Assembly (NCBI GenBank): GCA_023251255.1
Contig: JAHEZD010000050.1
Span: forward strand, 1-41,139
Reading direction: 5' to 3'
DNA: 41,139 nucleotides
Source: Chitinophagaceae bacterium
GTDB lineage: Bacteria; Bacteroidota; Bacteroidia; Chitinophagales; Chitinophagaceae
The position numbers were made by a program, and so were the translations under genes. Under the pieces are notes generated by a model. The model ran no database searches and had not been told where the DNA came from. It saw only the letters and a program-made list of their open reading frames with translations. Shown here piece after piece: positions 36,043 to 41,139 of the stretch. How positions within the stretch are numbered: the stretch's first letter is position 1; every line of letters starts with the position of its first letter.

Positions 36043-38331
36043 TTAAAAAACAAGGCCTTCTTTCAATGAAAAAGTGGTCGATAATTTACTAATCACAACT
36101 TTGAAATCACCAGCTTCCAATTGTCTTTTATTGTTCAAGTTTATGAACGCAAGTTGTTTTAATGGTACGTTAAAACTCACTGTTGCCGTCTCTCCTGCTT
36201 TAAGCTCTATCTTCTCAAAACCACGTAACCGTTTTTCGTCTGGCGTTAGCGAAGCAACAAGGTCGCTAATGAACAGGTGCACAACTTCCTTACCTTCAAC
36301 CTTGCCTGTATTCTGAACCTTTACACTTATGGTTATTGTGTCGTTTGCATTAAATGATTGCTTATTGATTTTAAGGTCGCTATATTTAAAAGTTGTATAG
36401 GACAGGCCATAACCAAACTGGTACAGCGGGTTAAAATCAGGTGTGTAAATACTGTCCTGCGGATTGGCAATATAGTCGGAAGGCTTATGTATATAGGGTG
36501 TTAGTGCATTTGCAAACCTTGGATAGGTATAAGGTAATTTCCCGCTCGGATTAACAATCCCCATCAACACATCTGCAAGTGCATCTGCGCCATAATTCCC
36601 AGGCAAATAGACCTGTACTATTGCTGCCACATCCTTTTCAAATCCGGATATGATCCTAGGTCTCCCTTCATTCAGTACGGCAATCACTTTCTTGCCTGAT
36701 GCAATTGCTGCTTTTGCAAGCGTCATTTGGTTGCCGGACAGGTTCAGGTCCTCCGTATTACCAGGCGTTTCGGTATAACTGTTTTCGCCGATACACAGTA
36801 CTATATAATCCACATTGGCCGCAGCTTTTATTACCGCACCCATATCAACAATGGAATCTTCCCAATACCTGCCTTTCATCTTGTACACGACGCCTTCGCT
36901 GAAACTCACATTCCCTTTCCCGAACCTATTCTGCACAGCTTCCAAAACTGTGTTGTAAGTACTTGCATATATATCTGTTTTGTCTCCTTGCCAAGTGTAG
37001 CTCCATCCTCCATTTAACGAACGCATGGTATTGGCATTGGGGCCTGTAACCAATATTTTTGCATTGGCAGGAACGGGTAAGGTTTGTGCATCGTTCTTTA
37101 ATAAAGTAATGGACTCAGAAGCAGTTTTGTATGCAGCCAGCGCTGATGCTTTACTTCCAAAGTTATTCTGCAATGTCACATTGTTTTTCTGTTCATCAAA
37201 CAGTCCCAATTCATATTTCACACGCAATATCCTTAACACTGCATCATTGATTCTTGACATGGACACGTGACCTTCCCTTACCAAAGCTTCAAGGTCGTTA
37301 CAGAATTCTGGATAGTTGAAAGGGACCATGGACATGTCAATGCCAGCATTGATGCAAAGCATAAGTGCTTCTTTATTGTCTTTTGCCACATGGTCACGCT
37401 TACGTGTATTTTCTATATCCTGCCAGTCCGTAACAATAAACCCTTTAAAGCTTAGTTCACCTTTCAATATATCTGTAAGCACGTGTTTGTTCATGTGCGT
37501 AGGCAACCCATTTATCAATGCGGAGTTTACCATTACATTTTGGGCACCCGCCTTGACGGCCGCTGCAAAAGAAGGAAGATGGTATTCCCTTAAATAATTT
37601 TCGGGTATCCATGCATTGGTGCGGTCCTTCCCATACTTTGGGTCAGAATAGCCCATGAAATGTTTAAGGCTTCCCTCTACTTTTTTATTGCCATTTCCTG
37701 GGTTATGCATGCCTTTTATAAAAGAGCTACCCATTTCCCCGGAAAGGAAGGGGTCTTCACCATATGTTTCCCAAAACCTTGGCCATTGTGGATTTACCCC
37801 AAGGTCCATTACTGGCGAAAAACTCCACGGCACATTTACTGCACGGCTTTCGTTTGCAGTAATCATCCCGCAATTCGTTGCCAGTTGGCGGTTCCATGTT
37901 GCTGCCATTCCTATCTGCTGGGGAAAGGAGGTAAACCCTTCAGCGAAATTAACCCCATGAATATCGTCCAATCCATAGATGACGGGAATTGCCAATCTTG
38001 CTTTTTTTGCGAACCGTTGAATGGTTGCAATTACCCCGTTCCACTCTTTTACGTTTAATAAAGTGCCGTTAGGAGTATTTAGAAGAGAGCCTACTTTATA
38101 TTTCACCAATACATCGTATAGCCTGACACTATCGATCGTGAATTTTTTTGTACCCTCATTTATTGTCCCTACTTGATCAATTGCAACCTGTGCCATCTGT
38201 CCAATTTTTTCTTCCAAGGTCATCTTCTTTAGAAGGGCTGCAGCTTTTGCTTCGTTAGTGGCAACCTGTGCCTGTAGTGTAATTGATGCGAAGAAGCCCA
38301 TGACCACAGCAAGCATTGTTTTTTGTGACAT
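36043..38331 (-). CDS. Glycoside hydrolase family 3 (beta-glucosidase-like)
   Basis: A 762-residue exported enzyme with a signal peptide (ending ITLQAQ, ~22). The GH3 N-terminal TIM barrel (~35-380) contains MTLEEKIGQM, VIYGLDDIHG and KHFMGYSDP. The catalytic nucleophile is D302 in VTDW. The C-terminal alpha/beta sandwich (~415-620; SITLLKN, GPNANTMRSLNGGW) and a fibronectin-type III-like domain (~655-755) follow the BglX arrangement. It removes non-reducing terminal beta-linked sugars; substrate specificity cannot be read. It begins 9 bp after the stop of the preceding esterase gene, so it is translated from the same operon. Periplasmic location is likely. Confidence 0.95.
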   Translation of the reverse strand: MSQKTMLAVVMGFFASITLQAQVATNEAKAAALLKKMTLEEKIGQMAQVAIDQVGTINEGTKKFTIDSVRLYDVLVKYKVGSLLNTPNGTLLNVKEWNGVIATIQRFAKKARLAIPVIYGLDDIHGVNFAEGFTSFPQQIGMAATWNRQLATNCGMITANESRAVNVPWSFSPVMDLGVNPQWPRFWETYGEDPFLSGEMGSSFIKGMHNPGNGNKKVEGSLKHFMGYSDPKYGKDRTNAWIPENYLREYHLPSFAAAVKAGAQNVMVNSALINGLPTHMNKHVLTDILKGELSFKGFIVTDWQDIENTRKRDHVAKDNKEALMLCINAGIDMSMVPFNYPEFCNDLEALVREGHVSMSRINDAVLRILRVKYELGLFDEQKNNVTLQNNFGSKASALAAYKTASESITLLKNDAQTLPVPANAKILVTGPNANTMRSLNGGWSYTWQGDKTDIYASTYNTVLEAVQNRFGKGNVSFSEGVVYKMKGRYWEDSIVDMGAVIKAAANVDYIVLCIGENSYTETPGNTEDLNLSGNQMTLAKAAIASGKKVIAVLNEGRPRIISGFEKDVAAIVQVYLPGNYGADALADVLMGIVNPSGKLPYTYPRFANALTPYIHKPSDYIANPQDSIYTPDFNPLYQFGYGLSYTTFKYSDLKINKQSFNANDTITISVKVQNTGKVEGKEVVHLFISDLVASLTPDEKRLRGFEKIELKAGETATVSFNVPLKQLAFINLNNKRQLEAGDFKVVISKLSTTFSLKEGLVF

Positions 38332-38340
38332 TTTGTATGT

Positions 38341-40296
38341 TTATTTTATCCAATTATCCGTACGAAAAGGCGAAGCGGGCAAGCCTTCCTTATTATATAA
38401 ATTGCATCCCTCAGGATTATCTGCCCACGCATACCGCACCGCAACAGGGGCTAACACTTTGTCGCTCCAAACAATTACCTTGTTGCCTTCTATTTTTGCA
38501 TTTGCCCATACAAAAACCCGGTCCTCACCAGCTATGGCAAATTGTTTCAAAGTGTCTCCATTTTTTGCAACCAATCCTCCCCCAATATTGTCAAATGACA
38601 AGACAATTTTATTTCCCTGCTTTTCCATAGACAGATATCCCGGTCCCGAAGAAATTGTTTTAGTGTTGTTGTATGCCACCTTATCTGCTACAAGCGCAAG
38701 CCTATAGCCAACATCTTTTTTGTTAAGCGGATGTATGTCATTTGCCTCACCAATATCTATAGCAACTGCGAGTCCGCAATTAGGTTCCTTGCTGGCAACT
38801 ATTGTTTGAGATTCACGCAGCATGGCCCAATTACTTTCATCTGGTTGCGGCTTCGCTGGCATAAAGTTGGCAAGCTGCACTATTAAAAAAGGGAAGTTGC
38901 CCTGTTGCCATTTAGCACGCCACTCGTGTATCATCACTGGCAAAAGTTGCCTGTATTCAAAGGCCTTGAATTTGCTGGTATTGCCTTCGCCCTGATACCA
39001 AATAGCACCCTTGATGCTATAGTTTAAAATAGGCTCTATCATGCCATTGTAAACGTAAGTTGGCTTATATGCAATGCGTATGAAATTTTGCGCTGAAAGG
39101 CCCGTTGTTGCATACCCCACTTTATAAAACCAATTGCCAGCAAGGCTTATATCTTCTGTGCCGTTTGTAAGCCTATATACTTTACCGGGAACAATACCGC
39201 CTTGTCCCTCGTTATCTATAACCCGTACTGTAAGTATGTTTTCTCCTTCTTTCAATAAGCCTGCTGGGACCTTGTATCTGCGTTGGTTATACTTATTATC
39301 TGTAAAGCCTACTTGTTGTCCATTTATATAAGTGGAATCAATATCATCTATCAACCCAAGTTCCAAATAAACATCCGTATTCATAAAGCTTTTGGGTACT
39401 GTTACAACATGCTTCAGCCAAACTGCACCGTCAATATTTCCAGCACCCTGATTCTCCCAGTAACCAGGCATATTTATAGGCAACCAGCTTGTATCTATCG
39501 GCTTACCCGCCCACGATGCCCCATTTTGCCTATAGCCTTTGTCGCTAGTATTTACCTGCCTGTACCAGTTTTGTGTAAGTGTTCTCTCGCCCTTTAAAAC
39601 CGAATCTGTATAAGCAGCATTGGCAAATTGCTTTGCTGTTTTTACATAGTCGGGGAAATTCTTCAAACTATCTATACTTATCCAAGATTCGGCAGGTGTT
39701 CCTGGCCAGCTTGAGTGCAAAATGCCGATAGGAACCTTATAGGTCTCATATAATTTTTTTGCAAAGAAATACCCTACCGCAGTAAACTTTAAAATGTTTG
39801 TGGGATTGGCTGGCTTCCAACTTCCCTCTGCTTTTTCCTCGGGTTTGTAACTATACCGTTCCTTTACGCTAAACTCCCTTATGAGGTAACTTGCCGATGC
39901 AGCAATATCATCAGCGTATTTAAACCTCACTTTATTCATGGCAAACTCCATATTGGACTGTCCTGAGCAAAGCCAAACATCCCCTACCCAAATATCTTTT
40001 ATTGCTATTTCATTGCTTCCTTTTATCAGCATCTCATAGGGTCCGCCCTCTTTCATAGCAGGCAAGATTACAGCCCATCTGCCATCTTCTCCAGTAACGG
40101 TATTGTACTTTTTCTTATTAAACCCTATCGTTACTTTTTCACCGGCTGCAGCCCATCCCCAAATCTTTAAAGGAATGTTTCTCTGTAGTATCATACTGTC
40201 GCTTACCAGTGAAGGGAGCATTATCTGTGCCTTTACCCCTATACACAATATAAAGGTGGTGAAAACGAAAAAAATGCCTGTTTTTATAATGCCCAT
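38341..40296 (-). CDS. Sialate O-acetylesterase-like SGNH esterase
   Basis: An exported esterase of ~651 residues from the ATG at 40296, which starts a clean signal peptide (MGIIKTGIFFVFTTFILCIG then VKAQ). The frame is open to an ATG at 40350, which would add 18 polar residues in front. An N-terminal beta-sandwich (PSLVSDSMILQRNIPLKIWG) leads to the SGNH block, with the nucleophile Ser in CSGQSNMEF (~110). An inserted jelly-roll-like domain (~215-400) follows, then WYQGEGN (~435) and the DIHP catalytic Asp/His block (~520). It removes acetyl esters from sialic acid or plant or microbial glycans. It lies between a heparinase-like gene and GH3 in one operon, consistent with de-acetylation before glycan cleavage. 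Confidence 0.92.
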   Translation of the reverse strand: MGIIKTGIFFVFTTFILCIGVKAQIMLPSLVSDSMILQRNIPLKIWGWAAAGEKVTIGFNKKKYNTVTGEDGRWAVILPAMKEGGPYEMLIKGSNEIAIKDIWVGDVWLCSGQSNMEFAMNKVRFKYADDIAASASYLIREFSVKERYSYKPEEKAEGSWKPANPTNILKFTAVGYFFAKKLYETYKVPIGILHSSWPGTPAESWISIDSLKNFPDYVKTAKQFANAAYTDSVLKGERTLTQNWYRQVNTSDKGYRQNGASWAGKPIDTSWLPINMPGYWENQGAGNIDGAVWLKHVVTVPKSFMNTDVYLELGLIDDIDSTYINGQQVGFTDNKYNQRRYKVPAGLLKEGENILTVRVIDNEGQGGIVPGKVYRLTNGTEDISLAGNWFYKVGYATTGLSAQNFIRIAYKPTYVYNGMIEPILNYSIKGAIWYQGEGNTSKFKAFEYRQLLPVMIHEWRAKWQQGNFPFLIVQLANFMPAKPQPDESNWAMLRESQTIVASKEPNCGLAVAIDIGEANDIHPLNKKDVGYRLALVADKVAYNNTKTISSGPGYLSMEKQGNKIVLSFDNIGGGLVAKNGDTLKQFAIAGEDRVFVWANAKIEGNKVIVWSDKVLAPVAVRYAWADNPEGCNLYNKEGLPASPFRTDNWIK

Positions 40297-40444
40297 ATTG
40301 CATATTTTTTTATACCTATTACCACTATATGTTTTATCTACTTTGTCCATAAATTTTTATACAATCAATCAAAGACCAGTTTGCAGACTGTCCCTTTAAT
40401 GTTTCAATCTATTTAAACATTGAAAAAATAAACGGGTAAATCCG

Positions 40445-41139
40445 CTACCATTCGCTCAATGGCTTCAATGAAGATTTTTTGATGGCTATCTGCCCCTCGC
40501 TTGGGACCAATAACACGTTGAACGATTTCTTTGTATGTGCTGGCACGGTTATCTCAAAACCAACAAGCGTGGTACCCAAGTTTAACGCATCGTAACTATT
40601 AGGCGGGTCAGTAGGCCAGGTTTTCATAATGGCCTCTGGAACACCGTTCACATATAAAGTAAGTTTTCTTCCTTTGTTTGTCAACTGCATTTGCATATCG
40701 CTTTGCTGTGCAATAACTGCCGGTGTAAGCATTGACCAACGTATTACACAGGCCGAGTCACCAGTTTCAATTTCATCCCTTACCAGCACATATTGTTTGT
40801 TTACAATTCCTATTCCACGACTGGCCTTCACTAGATTTTTCTTATACAAAGACTTCATGTCCATTACTGCGTTGGTAAATAAGGAATCAGGCGAGCTAGA
40901 AATAATATCGGCTTTCCCATCCACATCCTGCAAAGCATTGTTAACGGTTAACGTACTATGCGAATAATTGGCGTAACGGAACACTTGCCAACGCTGAGAG
41001 TTTTGTGCCATGTCCCATATTTTCAATCCCTTCGATTCAAGTGACTCATAGCCTTGCATGCCCAGGTCTGCAGACCACCTCACACCGTCAGCGTCCATCA
41101 CAAAGGAGCCAATATCCATATGGCCGTGACTGGCAGAAG
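40445..41139 (-). CDS. Heparinase II/III-like protein, C-terminal part (cut by window edge)
   Basis: The 3' ~231 codons of a gene whose start lies beyond the right edge. The frame continues through the edge as SASHGH before MDIGSFVMDADGVRW; the HGHMDIGSF block is a typical heparinase II/III-like motif, and the rest is the C-terminal beta-sandwich domain, with VRDEIETGDSACVIRWSMLT. Members are polysaccharide lyases acting on uronic-acid-containing glycans, usually periplasmic. It precedes the esterase and GH3 genes on the same strand (gap of ~150 bp to the esterase ATG), so the three form a glycan-degradation operon. Confidence 0.85.
   Translation of the reverse strand, partial: SASHGHMDIGSFVMDADGVRWSADLGMQGYESLESKGLKIWDMAQNSQRWQVFRYANYSHSTLTVNNALQDVDGKADIISSSPDSLFTNAVMDMKSLYKKNLVKASRGIGIVNKQYVLVRDEIETGDSACVIRWSMLTPAVIAQQSDMQMQLTNKGRKLTLYVNGVPEAIMKTWPTDPPNSYDALNLGTTLVGFEITVPAHTKKSFNVLLVPSEGQIAIKKSSLKPLSEW

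Overview
The window looks like a chromosomal piece of a Bacteroidota bacterium, most likely a Chitinophagaceae-type member. The evidence is two very large proteins ending in type IX secretion (T9SS) sorting domains, three small proteins with a C-terminal sorting signal of the PID-CTERM type, a Rho factor with a long low-complexity N-terminal insert, a two-component regulator propeller/Y_Y_Y sensor kinase, and promoter-like elements of the form TTG-N20-TAnnTTTG. I ran no database searches; family names come from motif recognition.

Layout. (1) 1-532 is non-coding, with a terminator-like hairpin and an imperfect ~80-bp direct repeat. (2) 533-6929 holds two tandem paralogues: secreted/periplasmic beta-propeller proteins with C-terminal caspase-like (C14) domains and intact His/Cys dyads. 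(3) 7067-11925 is core: a DUF6434 protein, rho, asnS, a DUF3050 (heme-oxygenase-like) protein and tRNA-Phe(GAA), with clear terminators. (4) 12100-26728 (minus strand) is an accessory block: a sensor kinase, a LytTR response regulator, a 2982-residue modular T9SS protein (TIG, FG-GAP/VCBS, cadherin-like, LamG+FN3, sorting domain) and a 61-residue PID-CTERM peptide, in that transcriptional order. A decayed hybrid two-component regulator lies upstream. (5) 26964-34378 repeats the arrangement: a copy of the tRNA-Phe 3' end plus terminator, a 64-residue PID-CTERM peptide, a 1534-residue beta-helix T9SS protein sharing a ~485-residue C-terminal module with the first, a TPR/LuxR-type regulator and a third, divergent PID-CTERM-like ORF. 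(6) 34478-36042 carries a lineage-type hypothetical gene behind an 11-bp tandem-repeat promoter, a stand-alone LuxR-type HTH and a small uncertain ORF. (7) 36043-41139 is a glycan-degradation operon: heparinase II/III-like (cut by the window edge), sialate-O-acetylesterase-like and GH3.

The most striking signal is that four landmarks of blocks 4 and 5 (tRNA 3' end, terminator, PID-CTERM gene, 3' end of the T9SS gene) recur at a nearly constant offset of about 15.04-15.05 kb, with the T9SS stop and PID-CTERM start 26 and 25 bp apart. This points to an ancient segmental duplication or tRNA-targeted integration, and to a conserved two-gene cassette: a giant secreted protein with a variable N-terminal part and a constant C-terminal module, followed by a tiny membrane-anchored sorting-signal peptide. 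The first cassette sits beside its own putative two-component system and the second beside a TPR-HTH regulator.
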